Made by a program: the position numbers and the translations under genes | Notes under the pieces: model-generated | Database searches by the model: none | What the model was told of the DNA's origin: nothing | Seen by the model: the letters and a program-made list of their open reading frames with translations, nothing else | Assembly (NCBI RefSeq): GCF_000025625.1 | Contig: NC_013922.1 | Location: 62,001-126,000 of the forward strand | Reading direction: 5' to 3' | Length of the DNA stretch: 64,000 nucleotides | From: Natrialba magadii ATCC 43099 | GTDB taxonomy: Archaea; Halobacteriota; Halobacteria; Halobacteriales; Natrialbaceae | In this document: positions 43,884 to 53,103 of the stretch, in pieces | Layout: each line of letters opens with the position of its first letter | How positions within the stretch are numbered: the stretch's first letter is position 1

Positions 43884-45383
43884 ATGTCAGATACGTTAAC
43901 TGACAGCGGTCCACTGGTGAGAATGAGCAACTCGACATCATCACCGACAGCTACCCGGACGCACAGCACTCACAACCGGATGCCTCGTGCCATCCTCCAC
44001 AAGAAGGTCCTCGACGTCGCCGTATCCCGACCGGACGCCTCGCTGGAGGAACTCGCTGATGAGGTCAGCGGTGCAACCGTCTCGATCGTCGAGCAGGTAC
44101 TCGAGGAGTACGGTGATCCAGGCGAGACGGCAGCCGAAAGTGCTGCGAGCAGTGGGGATGGTGAGAGTGAAGAGAGAGACAGTGCTGAGTCGGCGTTACA
44201 GGGAGAGGAGGCAGACGGAGCGGGTGGTGACGAGAGGGGGGTCGCGGAGCAGGATGTGACTGTCGGTGTGAGCAACGACGAGGACGCAGACCCGGGGACA
44301 GAAACCGAAGCGAGCGCAGACGAAAACGAGGACCAGCGCACTGCAGAAACAATTCCCGACCAGGATTGCGACGACGATACGGGAGAGACACCTGTTTCCA
44401 CGGATGGCGCACCAACAGCTTCGGACACAGCCACCAATTCGACGATGACCACCGACAACTCGACGGATTCGACACCCGACGTACCGACCGATCCGACAGC
44501 ACTGACGCCACGCCAGCGCGAGACACTCCAGGAGATTGCTGCCCGGCCCGACGCAACGCAGGCCGCACTCGCCGAGACGCTCGGCGTCACCAGCGCGACG
44601 ATCAGCCAGCGGGTGAACTCGATCGACGGCTTCGAGTGGTCGCGCCGACGCGAGTTCGTCGCGAACCTGTTCGACGACGAAGACAGTGCAGTGGCGGCGG
44701 CTCGTGATCACGAGGGCGCTGGCGAGTCCGACTCCAGCGCTGAAGCCACTGTGGATGGCGAGAGGGTACTCGAGTCCGAGCCGGAATCGGTGGTGGCCGG
44801 GAATGGGAACGGGAACGAGAACGAGAACGGAGACGGGAACGTGATCGAGAACGAGAGCGGGGCGGAGTCCGTGGACAGCGACGCTGATAGCGCTGCGTCG
44901 GAGGCTTCCGATGCGGTTGGCGATGGGGCTGGACAGGGAGTGGCTGTGTCTGAGTCCGAGTCCGAGTCCGAGTCCGAGGCTGGAAGCGAGCGCAGTGACG
45001 AACAGTCCACCGGAAACACGTACGAATCGCGTCGGTTCGATCGCCAGGATACACAGACACAGGCAGACGAACCGGCGGAGACGCCAGACGCCGCTGCAGG
45101 TTCCGGGTCGGAGACGGGAGCGAGAACGGAACTCGGCACGGACACCCACACCCACACCATCGCCACTGACATCGCCGCACTCGCCGAGCAACTCGAGTCA
45201 CTCGAGTCCACCGTCCAGTCTGCGTCATCCGACCGCCAGGGCTGTCTCGCCGATCCCGAGTTCGCACACAAGGTCTTGCGCGCGTGCTTCGACGCCGAGC
45301 ACATCACCGAGGAAGACGAGGTGCGACTGCTGCGAGAGATCGCTGGTGAGGGTGGGGACTCGAGTGTGGGTTCCGCGGAGTAG
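43884..45383 (+). CDS. acidic protein with two HTH segments and a C-terminal helical domain
   Basis: 499 aa. Residues ~33-75 form one helix-turn-helix-like unit (ILHKKVLDVAVSRPDASLEE...), and ~208-260 a clear winged HTH (LTPRQRETLQEIAARPDATQ, LAETLGVTSATISQRVNSID). The linkers are very acidic and repetitive, including Asn/Glu/Gly and Ser-Glu runs. The C-terminal ~80 residues form a helical, coiled-coil-like region (ALAEQLESLESTVQ...). It resembles haloarchaeal MarR/ArsR-like regulators with long disordered linkers. Target unknown. Confidence 0.75.
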   Translation: MSDTLTDSGPLVRMSNSTSSPTATRTHSTHNRMPRAILHKKVLDVAVSRPDASLEELADEVSGATVSIVEQVLEEYGDPGETAAESAASSGDGESEERDSAESALQGEEADGAGGDERGVAEQDVTVGVSNDEDADPGTETEASADENEDQRTAETIPDQDCDDDTGETPVSTDGAPTASDTATNSTMTTDNSTDSTPDVPTDPTALTPRQRETLQEIAARPDATQAALAETLGVTSATISQRVNSIDGFEWSRRREFVANLFDDEDSAVAAARDHEGAGESDSSAEATVDGERVLESEPESVVAGNGNGNENENGDGNVIENESGAESVDSDADSAASEASDAVGDGAGQGVAVSESESESESEAGSERSDEQSTGNTYESRRFDRQDTQTQADEPAETPDAAAGSGSETGARTELGTDTHTHTIATDIAALAEQLESLESTVQSASSDRQGCLADPEFAHKVLRACFDAEHITEEDEVRLLREIAGEGGDSSVGSAE

Positions 45384-45414
45384 CGATTCTAGTACTAGGT
45401 TGTGGATAGAGATG

Positions 45415-45500
45415 CTATAGTAGCCACTGCAAGTCACTGCACACCTGATCGCCAGCCTGCTCGGCGATCAGTGTGTAACTAGTTGCAGTTGTTACTATCG
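45415..45500. mobile_element. 86-bp palindromic MITE-like element
   Basis: Arms 45415-45453 and 45463-45500 are imperfect inverted repeats of ~38 bp (CTATAGTAGCCACTGCAA versus, in reverse complement, CGATAGTAACAACTGCAA; both end in TGATCGCC next to the loop). The 9-bp loop is AGCCTGCTC. It has no coding capacity. The structure is that of a small non-autonomous element whose ends would match a haloarchaeal IS. No clear target duplication is seen. Confidence 0.6.
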
Positions 45501-45668
45501 AACTAGAACTCTCGTCTCAGTAGTGTCACCGTCAAGCCGAGGGTGGTGTCGCGCTTTTAGGGTCGGAATCCGTCGCCAAGTGTGACTGTTCACTGGTCGT
45601 CCTAGTGTCGGCTGCAAATCCGAGCACACGCGGCAATTTGGCGGGCATCCAGCATGGACAGGGGGTGG

Positions 45669-45678
45669 CTATTTATCC
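45669..45678 (+). promoter_or_regulatory. TATA box of the nucleotidyltransferase gene
   Basis: CTATTTATCC is 23-32 nt before ATG 45701, which is therefore the likely leaderless start. The in-frame ATG at 45605 lies upstream of this box. Confidence 0.5.
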
Positions 45679-45700
45679 CGGTTCGAAGTGGGCAGTGTCT

Positions 45701-46474
45701 ATGCAAGCGGTCGTTCTCGCAGCCGGAAAGGGGACTCGCCTCCAGCCGCTCACCGACGACAAGCCGAAGGCGCTCGTCGAAGTCGACGGGCGGCCGATCA
45801 TCGAGGATGTCTTCGACAACCTCATCGCGATCGGTGCGACGGAGTTGCTCGTCGTCGTCGGCCACCTCAAAGAGCAGTTGATCAACCGCTACAACGACGA
45901 GTATCGGGGCGTGCCGATCACGTACGCCCACCAGCGCGAGCAGCTGGGGCTCGCCCACGCCATCCTCCAGGTTGAGTCACTCGTCGAGGACGAGTTCATG
46001 CTCATGCTCGGTGATAACGTCTTCCGGTCGAACCTCGGCGACGTGGTGACCCGCCAGCAAGAAGATCGCGCAGATGCGGCGTTCCTGGTCGAGCAGGTGC
46101 CCTACGAGGAGGCCTCGCGCTACGGCGTGCTCGATACGAACGAGTACGGCGAGATCGTCGAGGTCGTCGAGAAACCCGACGACCCGCCGTCGAATCTCGT
46201 GATGACTGGCTTCTACACGTTCACACCCGCAATCTTTCACGCGTGTCAACTCGTCCAGCCGAGCGACCGCGGCGAGTACGAACTCTCGGACGCGATCGAT
46301 CTGTTGATCCAGTCCGGGCGGACGATCGACGCAATTCGAATGGAGGGTTGGCGCGTCGACGTCGGCTATCCGGAGGACCGAGATCAGGCGACGGCGTTCC
46401 TGCAGGGAGAGGATGTCCCACCAGCGGAGGTTCCCGGTGCGTCGGTTAGCGCGCCGGAACTCGAGACCGACTGA
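45701..46474 (+). CDS. AglF-like sugar nucleotidyltransferase
   Basis: 257 aa from ATG 45701. The opening MQAVVLAAGKGTRLQPLT is the nucleotide-binding signature of sugar-1-phosphate nucleotidyltransferases, followed by DDKPKALVEVDGRPI and LMLGDNVF (Mg-binding Asp). It closely resembles Haloferax AglF, a glucose-1-phosphate uridylyltransferase in protein N-glycosylation. The following gene is an STT3/AglB-like protein, which strengthens a glycosylation role. The specific sugar is not determined. Confidence 0.88.
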   Translation: MQAVVLAAGKGTRLQPLTDDKPKALVEVDGRPIIEDVFDNLIAIGATELLVVVGHLKEQLINRYNDEYRGVPITYAHQREQLGLAHAILQVESLVEDEFMLMLGDNVFRSNLGDVVTRQQEDRADAAFLVEQVPYEEASRYGVLDTNEYGEIVEVVEKPDDPPSNLVMTGFYTFTPAIFHACQLVQPSDRGEYELSDAIDLLIQSGRTIDAIRMEGWRVDVGYPEDRDQATAFLQGEDVPPAEVPGASVSAPELETD

Positions 46475-46507
46475 GGTTTCGGTCCGGTGGTCGGTTTCGC
46501 TCTGTCG

Positions 46508-46563
46508 GTGGCGAGGAGGCGTCGTGGAGGTGTCGAAGAGGTGGCGAGGAGGTGTCGTGGAGG
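46508..46563. repeat. two 23-bp direct repeats before the STT3-like gene
   Basis: GTGGCGAGGAGGCGTCGTGG (extended by AGG) at 46508-46530 recurs with a single C/T difference at 46541-46563, a 33-bp period. It lies just upstream of the TATA box GTATTTATCC (46579-46588), about 25-34 nt before ATG 46613. The repeat could be a regulator binding array or a slippage product. Confidence 0.6.
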
Positions 46564-46612
46564 GATGGTATTCTCACAGTATTTATCCGCTCCCACGCAA
46601 ACGTAGTGGCTA

Positions 46613-49075
46613 ATGGCCGACGCCGACGACCCGGCACCCCACACAATCGCCGACGCAGCAGCGTCGTTCGTCGAGGAGTACGACGACGGAGCAGCGACAC
46701 TCGAGACAGTTCTCGCTGTCGACGACGACCACGAGACGTGGGAGTTTGCGGAGCTGCCGCTTGACTCCGGGACGTTCGGCGAACTCGTTTCCCGCAATAT
46801 CGTCGTCAAAGACGACGGTGAGTACCGCGTCTCGAGCCGTGAGGGCGTGCGAGCCGGGCTGACCGGCGAGGAACTTGCCGATGAGAGCGAATCCACATCG
46901 GTCTCGCGTGATCTCAGCGACGTCGTGACCGTCGACTGGCGGTCGGTCGGTGCACTCGCGGGCGCACTGGTCTTCCTGTTTGTGATGCGGCTGGTGAACT
47001 ATGGGTCGGTGTTTCGCGACGAGTACGTCGTCTCGCCGGGGAACGATCCGTACTACTACCGGTACTGGATGGACGAACTGCTTGCTGAGTCCGACGGGGT
47101 GACCGACTGGGGCGTGGTGACGTCGATGCCCGACGGTGCAGCCGGGTTGCGTCCGCTCACCCACGCCTCGAACTGGTTTGTCGCCGAACTGCTCGGCGGC
47201 GATCAGTGGGCGGCAGATATGGTCGCTGCCTGGCTGCCTGTGGTTGCGACGCTGGCGCTGGGTGTCGTCATCTACTGGCTGGCTGTCGTCGTGACGGACG
47301 ACGTTCGCGTCGGCGTCGCGTCCGTCGTGTTACTTGCGCTGATGCCCGTCCACGCGGTTTACTCCGGCGTAGGCTTTCTCGAGCACCGGCTCTACCAGTA
47401 CTTCTGGCTCGGCGTAACGCTGCTCGGACTCGCGTGGCTGGCGATGGACCTCCGACGGCGGCGGACGGTCGCACCGACGACACGAGAGGCGGTGCTCGGC
47501 CACTGTCGATCGCCGTGGGCCTGGCTTGCTGCCGTCACGTTCGGCGTGGCGCTCGCACTCTCGGCACACGCCTGGGGTGGCTCGATCCTGATGTACATCC
47601 CGGCGGCCGGCTACGTCGGCATGAAGGCCGCACTCGACGCTCGCGAGGACGTGTCGCCGGTACTCGCAAACGGACCGCTGATCGGTGGCCTCGTCGTGAG
47701 TGCCCTCCTGTCCGCGTTCTTACACCTCCGCTGGGGCTGGCACGAGTCGTTCATCGCCGTCGTTCCGGCTGTGGTCGTGGTTGGCGCGCTCGGCGTCGTT
47801 GTAATTGGTGAAGGATGGCGGCGAGTCGATCACGGAGTACCCGTTAGCGTGTTCGTCGGTCTTCAGGTGCTACTCACTGGTGTGGCTCTCGCAGCGTTCC
47901 GGTCGAACTGGACCGAGGAGTGGGGCCGGCTGCGAGAACGAGCTGATGACGTGTTCTTCCGGGAGCATCACGGTGCAACGGAGACTGCATCATTGTTTGC
48001 CACAGAGAACTCGATCATCCTCGAGCCACTTGCACAGCTCGGCGCGACGTTCTACCTCGCAATTATCGTCCTCGGCTGGGCGATCTGGGTCGTCAGCCGC
48101 CGATACGAGCCGGCGTGGCTGTTGCTGTCCGTCTACACGCTGTTCTGGATCGCTCTGGCCGGGTTTCAGGTCCGGTTTGCCGCACAGCTCGCGATCCCGA
48201 TGGCTGTTCTGGGCGGTCTCGCTCTCGTCTACCTGCTCGCGTGGGTCGACCTTGCCCGACTGCCGCGTCCGTTCAGAGAAGGCGATGTGGACGATCGGGG
48301 CGGCTCACCCAGCACCCGGCGGACTGCAGCCGACGGTGGCGACCCAGAACCGAGTATTATCGTCTCCCGCGATTGGCGAAAGCTCGCGACGCTCGCCTGG
48401 ATCGCCCTGCTCGTCTGTGGCATGAGCCTGTTCTTCGTTCCATCGCTGAGTGCCCAGACCGCCTACGGCGATGCAGAAGTTGCGGCGACGGTCGCGATCG
48501 AGGAGCACGCCCTCGAAACCGACCGGGAGTATCCCGACAACTTCGTGTTGAGTCCGTGGGGTGACAACCGGATGCACAACTTCTTCGTGAACGGTGAAGC
48601 CAGTAGCTACAGTTACGCTGCGAACAACTTCGATGAGTTCCGGACCGCAAGTGATCCGGACGACTGGTACGATCAGTTCGAGGACCGAGTTGGCTACGTC
48701 GTCATGCCCGGGACATCCGAGATGCCAGCTGAGATGGCACAGACACAACTCCACGAAAACTACGGCGCTGGCGGGAACGAGACCGACGGACTCGCACACT
48801 ACCAGGCCATCTATCTCGATGAGGAGGCCTCCGCCTTCGCCGTCGTCCCCGGCGCGACGATTACCGGCTCTGGCGAGGCCGGCGAGGAGCTATCACTCGA
48901 GACCGAGGTCAGCGTCTCAGACGAGACGTTCACGTACGAACGGACGGTGACGGTCGACGAGGACGGCTCGTTTGCCGTGACGGTGCCATATCCTGGCGAG
49001 TACATCATCGGCGACAGCGAACTCGAGGTCTCGATGGACGACGTGGAGAACGGCGAGCAGGTTGTACTCGAGTAG
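46613..49075 (+). CDS. STT3/AglB-like oligosaccharyltransferase family protein, divergent
   Basis: 820 aa. An N-terminal soluble region (~1-105, winged-helix-like, acidic) is followed by about 13 membrane helices and an extracellular C-terminal domain. The first loop has SPGNDPYYYRYWMDE, matching the D-x-D/Asp-Tyr-Tyr metal site of STT3. VGFLEHRLYQYFW corresponds to the second acidic loop. The catalytic WWDYG motif of AglB is replaced by SPWGDNRMHNFF at ~645. It therefore belongs to the GT-C superfamily but may not be a canonical AglB. It follows the AglF-like gene by 138 bp. Confidence 0.8.
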   Translation: MADADDPAPHTIADAAASFVEEYDDGAATLETVLAVDDDHETWEFAELPLDSGTFGELVSRNIVVKDDGEYRVSSREGVRAGLTGEELADESESTSVSRDLSDVVTVDWRSVGALAGALVFLFVMRLVNYGSVFRDEYVVSPGNDPYYYRYWMDELLAESDGVTDWGVVTSMPDGAAGLRPLTHASNWFVAELLGGDQWAADMVAAWLPVVATLALGVVIYWLAVVVTDDVRVGVASVVLLALMPVHAVYSGVGFLEHRLYQYFWLGVTLLGLAWLAMDLRRRRTVAPTTREAVLGHCRSPWAWLAAVTFGVALALSAHAWGGSILMYIPAAGYVGMKAALDAREDVSPVLANGPLIGGLVVSALLSAFLHLRWGWHESFIAVVPAVVVVGALGVVVIGEGWRRVDHGVPVSVFVGLQVLLTGVALAAFRSNWTEEWGRLRERADDVFFREHHGATETASLFATENSIILEPLAQLGATFYLAIIVLGWAIWVVSRRYEPAWLLLSVYTLFWIALAGFQVRFAAQLAIPMAVLGGLALVYLLAWVDLARLPRPFREGDVDDRGGSPSTRRTAADGGDPEPSIIVSRDWRKLATLAWIALLVCGMSLFFVPSLSAQTAYGDAEVAATVAIEEHALETDREYPDNFVLSPWGDNRMHNFFVNGEASSYSYAANNFDEFRTASDPDDWYDQFEDRVGYVVMPGTSEMPAEMAQTQLHENYGAGGNETDGLAHYQAIYLDEEASAFAVVPGATITGSGEAGEELSLETEVSVSDETFTYERTVTVDEDGSFAVTVPYPGEYIIGDSELEVSMDDVENGEQVVLE

Positions 49076-49958
49076 CGCCGGCGCGGGATACTCGTTGTCT
49101 GAACCTCGGTTTCTTCGTTTGTCTTTTCGTTGCACACTGCGGAGATGTGTTTCTCTTCTCCAGGGAAAGTGGGGACAGTCGTTCTGGCGCGTCTGTACTG
49201 CCATCCACCCAGGTAACAGCGTTCCAGAGCTGCTGGTGTCAACGCGGGCTTCGTTCTCGTGTGGTCCATCGGAACGCTTTGTGTTCTGAGGACGACTTCG
49301 CTGTCTCGAGGCCTAATAGTAAAATCTATTTTATAAATGGGTTCGATAGGTATTGCTAGATTAACACAATACTATTTCGCTGACGAATACTTCTTACTGT
49401 CTCGGAATGTGGGTGAGAGAGCTCCAACTCAGCCGTGGTAGCCATGTGATTTTACTATATTTTCCAACACCGAGTGATATATCTGTTGGGATGTTGCATT
49501 CGATAGGGCGTTATCTGGCCATATGGGGATGAGTAACCAACTCTCTTATACCAAGAAACACCTGGCCGAAAAGTGGCTCTGTACCTTCAAGACCAAGTTG
49601 ACTACTTTCATACCTCCTCAGTCACAATCGGGTGAGCGCCAGCTCAGTATTGGTCATCTCTGGCATAACTACAACACACCTGGCGAAGATAGATAATTTT
49701 TATTATATAATATGCGACGATGCTACACTGGAGGGTGCCGCAAGTAGGACACCACCAAATCCAAGCGGAAGCTGGCAGTTGGTGCCTGCTGACAGGCAAG
49801 ACGTATCCACTCGAACGGCAGCCGTGCGATTGGTTGTAAATGGTTCCAGAGTTACTATAGCGTTCGTGAGATAGCTATCTCGTTCTGGGTAGTATTGACC
49901 GAAAGAAGGTGCAGAGAGCTGCTCTCGACTGTCCAGTAACCAGTCACAGCAGTCCGTC
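49076..49958. other. 883-bp gene-poor, AT-rich gap
   Basis: 49310-49720 is markedly AT-rich compared with the flanks. ATG 49529 opens a 55-codon frame (to TAA 49694-49696) that is Lys/Thr-rich with no motif I recognise. GAGATAGCTATCTC at 49868-49881 is a perfect 14-bp palindrome. TTATTATATAATATG near 49698-49713 is the strongest TATA-like stretch. It may be a decayed insertion separating the core region from the catabolic island. No intact gene, tRNA or IS is seen. Confidence 0.45.
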
Positions 49959-51644
49959 TCAATCGTGAACTAACACGTCGAGGACGGTCGTTCCATCCTG
50001 GTCGCGTGCCGATTCAATTGCCGATGCGATTTCCGATGGGGAGTAGACCATCCGGCTGCTTGCGCCGTAGCTCTCCGCGTTTTTGGTGATGTTCAGCGGC
50101 GGTTCGAAGTCCATCCCCACAAAGTCGTGCTCGTCCTCGTTGCCGCCGAGGACGCGGAGCGTATTGTCCTTCAGAATACGGTAATTGTTGTTGTTCGCAA
50201 CGATGACAGTGAGATCAACGTCGTACCGAACGGCGGAGTAGATTGACTGCGGATAGTAGAAGTATGAGCCGTCGCCGATGAACGCCACGACGTCCCGCGG
50301 GTCCGGCCGTTCGCGTTCGGCGATGGCCGCGCCGATTGCCGCCGGGAGCCCGTACCCGAGTCCGCCGCTTTTGTTCGACAGCTTCCCTTCCGTGCCGTAC
50401 GGAACGTGCCACCGGACGGCTCTGCTACTCGTTACGCCCTCGTTGACGAGAAACGCGTCAGACGCGGATTCGAACATCGCCTGTCCGAGCTCACCTTTCG
50501 ATGCGCGGGGATCGTCGTCGTCCGCCTCTGCGGGCCGCTGCTGTTCGCTGAAGTGCTCGATGGCTTCTTGGACAGTGTCGATTCGTCTCCGGCGCTCGTC
50601 CTCCGAGATGCGTGTTTCAAGTTCGGCGGCCAGTTCGCTCATCACAGCGCCCGGATCACCGATAACGGAGACGTCTGCCGGTCGATTCTTCCCGAGTTCT
50701 CGGGGGTTCATTCCGATCTGAATAATCGTCGTCTCCGGTGAGAACAGCGGCTCTTCATGCCGAATCGATGTCGTCAGGGACGAACAGCCGGCGAGGACGA
50801 CTGTGTCGGTATCGACGAGGTCGGCGAACTGGCTCTCGGTTCCAGGGACGTAGTGGCCCCACTGTGGATGGTCCATCGGGAAGCTGACTTCCCCGGGGAG
50901 GAACTCGCCGTGGACACGAGCACCGCTCGACTCGGCGAACGAAACGGCTGCCTCGACCGCGTCCGGGCCGGACCGTGCGATTTCGTCGCCGGTGATAACC
51001 ACGGGTTCCGTTGCATCGGCGATCGCGTCGGCTGCGGCCTCGATCGAATCGAGGTCGCCCCGTCCGGCGCGTGGAATCTCGCCGAGTCGTTCGACTTCCT
51101 GTGTCGTTTCGTCCAGCATCACGTCCAGGGGGAGGGCAAGAAAGACGGGGCCGGTCGGCGGCGTGAGTGCGTATCGAACCGCCCGTCGTAGCATCGTGGG
51201 GAGTGCCTCGACGGATTTGACCTCGCCACTCCACTTTGTGTACTGACGGACCAGTTCTTCGAGGTCACCCGACAGAATCGGCTCTTCGTGCTGGAAGTCC
51301 GTACTGTGGTTGCCGGCCGTCACGAGTAGCGGTGACCCGGCGAAATAGGCGCCGATGACGTTCCCGACCCCGTGTGCGAGACCGGGGGCAACGTGCAGAT
51401 TGGCGACACCGATCGGATTTATGTCCTCGTCGTGGTGGGAGTGATAGCGTCGGGTTCGGGCGTATCCGGACGCCATTCCGACGGCGACATCTTCGTGGAG
51501 TCCGAGAACGTACTCGATCGAACTGTCGCTTAGTGACTGAACTACCGGAAGTTCAGTTGTACCTGGATTACCGAAGAGGTGTTCTACACCATACTGATCC
51601 AACGCATCGACGACATACTCGGCTCCTGTGCGGGATGTAGTCAT
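49959..51644 (-). CDS. ThDP-dependent decarboxylase (benzoylformate decarboxylase-like)
   Basis: 561 aa from ATG 51644. It has the three-domain thiamine-diphosphate fold. The cofactor-activating Glu is in LHEDVAVGMASGYAR, the N-terminal HLFGNPGTTELP is typical of benzoylformate decarboxylase/AruI-type enzymes, and the ThDP/Mg motif is GDGSYFYYPQSIY...VIVANNNNY. It is expected to decarboxylate a 2-oxo acid to an aldehyde; AruI-type 2-ketoarginine decarboxylation is a possible alternative. It is divergent from an aminotransferase (170-bp intergenic), suggesting transamination followed by decarboxylation. Confidence 0.85.
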   Translation of the reverse strand: MTTSRTGAEYVVDALDQYGVEHLFGNPGTTELPVVQSLSDSSIEYVLGLHEDVAVGMASGYARTRRYHSHHDEDINPIGVANLHVAPGLAHGVGNVIGAYFAGSPLLVTAGNHSTDFQHEEPILSGDLEELVRQYTKWSGEVKSVEALPTMLRRAVRYALTPPTGPVFLALPLDVMLDETTQEVERLGEIPRAGRGDLDSIEAAADAIADATEPVVITGDEIARSGPDAVEAAVSFAESSGARVHGEFLPGEVSFPMDHPQWGHYVPGTESQFADLVDTDTVVLAGCSSLTTSIRHEEPLFSPETTIIQIGMNPRELGKNRPADVSVIGDPGAVMSELAAELETRISEDERRRRIDTVQEAIEHFSEQQRPAEADDDDPRASKGELGQAMFESASDAFLVNEGVTSSRAVRWHVPYGTEGKLSNKSGGLGYGLPAAIGAAIAERERPDPRDVVAFIGDGSYFYYPQSIYSAVRYDVDLTVIVANNNNYRILKDNTLRVLGGNEDEHDFVGMDFEPPLNITKNAESYGASSRMVYSPSEIASAIESARDQDGTTVLDVLVHD

Positions 51645-51790
51645 AGGTGTTAGCATCAAACACACAAATAAATAATTTTGGGTCAGTTCGCGAGTTCTAT
51701 ATAAGAGAGTGGACTCGACGCGGTGAACCAGGCCACTTTCGCGACATCGTGGACAGTCAAATCCCTACAGTAATGGACACTGATGGGTAT

Positions 51791-51800
51791 CTTAATAGGG
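51791..51800 (+). promoter_or_regulatory. TATA box of the aminotransferase gene
   Basis: CTTAATAGGG lies 15-24 nt before ATG 51815 and fits a leaderless or near-leaderless start there. The ThDP gene has its own AT-rich box (AAATTATTTATTTG on the minus strand, ~51667-51680) in the same divergent region. Confidence 0.4.
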
Positions 51801-51814
51801 CAAAACACAGTACT

Positions 51815-53050
51815 ATGGACGCAGAGAGAAACTGCATGAAAAAATCCGAGAGATCCGGTGCGTTCGACCATATTTTTGCGACGACGGTGAAAGAGCAGAT
51901 TGGAAAGGCTGGATACGGCGACTGGCGAACGATTTCGGCCCCCGACGCCGTCTCGCTTGGGTACGGGTTCCCGTATCCGGAGTCGCTCCCCGAAGACGAC
52001 CTCATCGAGGCAACCGAGACCGTCCTGACGGACGAAGACGAGCAGGTGCTCCAGTACGGCGGCGGTAGCTACACCGAGCAACTCGAGACGTTCCTCGCCG
52101 ACCGAGCTCACAGCCGCGGCATCGACTGTGGGACATCGAACGTGCTGGTGACCAACGGTGGCACCCGTGCCATCGACACGATCTGCCGGGCCTTCCTCGA
52201 ACCAGGTGACTCGATGTTCGTGGAGGGACCGACGTTTATGGGTGCAATCAGCGTCTTCAGAAATCATGGCGTGGAACTAACGAGCATTGGTGTCGACGCC
52301 GACGGACTCGACATCGACGCGCTTGCCGAAACGTTGCGTCTGCGTGAACAACAGGGTCGCGACTCACCGAAGCTCCTGTATACGATTCCAACCTTCCAGA
52401 ATCCGACTGGCGTTTCACTTTCGATGGATCGCCGAAAGCGACTGCTCGAACTGGCTGAGGAATACGACTTCGTAATCATTGAAGACGACGCGTACGGCGA
52501 CCTGCGGTACACAGAGCACGACCTGCCGCCGCTCAAGGCTCTCGATGATACCGGACGCGTCGTCCACATCGGAACCTTCTCGAAAACGATTGCCCCGGGT
52601 GTTCGGACCGGCTGGATAATCGCGACCGAGGAGATCCTTGCGGTGCTACGCAAGCTCAGTGCGGGCGGTACCAACACGTTCACGCGGAGCCTCGTCGCCC
52701 ACTACTGTACGTCGGGCAAGCTCGCGGCGAATATTGATGCCATACGGCGTGCGTACGGAGAGCGCAAGGATCGGATGCAACAGAGCCTCGAAACCCACAT
52801 GCCGCCAACAGCTGAGTGGACCGAACCCACCGGTGGCTTTTTCGTCTGGGTTACGCTCCCAGCGCAGATTGATACCGAAGAGATGCTGGTTGATGCCGCC
52901 GAAAACGGCGTTACCTATCTCCCCGGATCGATGTTCTTCCCCGAGGATACTGGGAACAATAGTTTGCGGCTCTCGTTCAGTTACGTTTCGCCCGACGAAA
53001 TCGACCGCGGGATCGCGGCCCTCGGACAGACGGTTCGCGAGTGGACGTAA
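51815..53050 (+). CDS. PLP-dependent aminotransferase, fold type I (LysN/ARO8-like)
   Basis: 411 aa from ATG 51815; an in-frame ATG at 51836 is possible. PLP Lys is in GTFSKTIAPGVRTGW. Other motifs are LQYGGGSYTEQL, NGGTRAIDTICRAF, TIPTFQNPTGVSLS and IIEDDAYGDLRY (Asp and Tyr contacting PLP). The pattern fits 2-aminoadipate/valine-pyruvate-type aminotransferases of the MocR-like subgroup without the HTH. It probably produces the 2-oxo acid used by the divergent ThDP enzyme. Confidence 0.9.
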   Translation: MDAERNCMKKSERSGAFDHIFATTVKEQIGKAGYGDWRTISAPDAVSLGYGFPYPESLPEDDLIEATETVLTDEDEQVLQYGGGSYTEQLETFLADRAHSRGIDCGTSNVLVTNGGTRAIDTICRAFLEPGDSMFVEGPTFMGAISVFRNHGVELTSIGVDADGLDIDALAETLRLREQQGRDSPKLLYTIPTFQNPTGVSLSMDRRKRLLELAEEYDFVIIEDDAYGDLRYTEHDLPPLKALDDTGRVVHIGTFSKTIAPGVRTGWIIATEEILAVLRKLSAGGTNTFTRSLVAHYCTSGKLAANIDAIRRAYGERKDRMQQSLETHMPPTAEWTEPTGGFFVWVTLPAQIDTEEMLVDAAENGVTYLPGSMFFPEDTGNNSLRLSFSYVSPDEIDRGIAALGQTVREWT

Positions 53051-53103
53051 CACAATGGCCGGTCACGCGGGCACGACCGGTATAGTGACACCACCCACTC
53101 GGA

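Noticed and set aside
49632-49874. 80-codon frame in the AT-rich gap
   Set aside because: No motif, mixed codon use and no plausible promoter. Kept only as part of the gap description.
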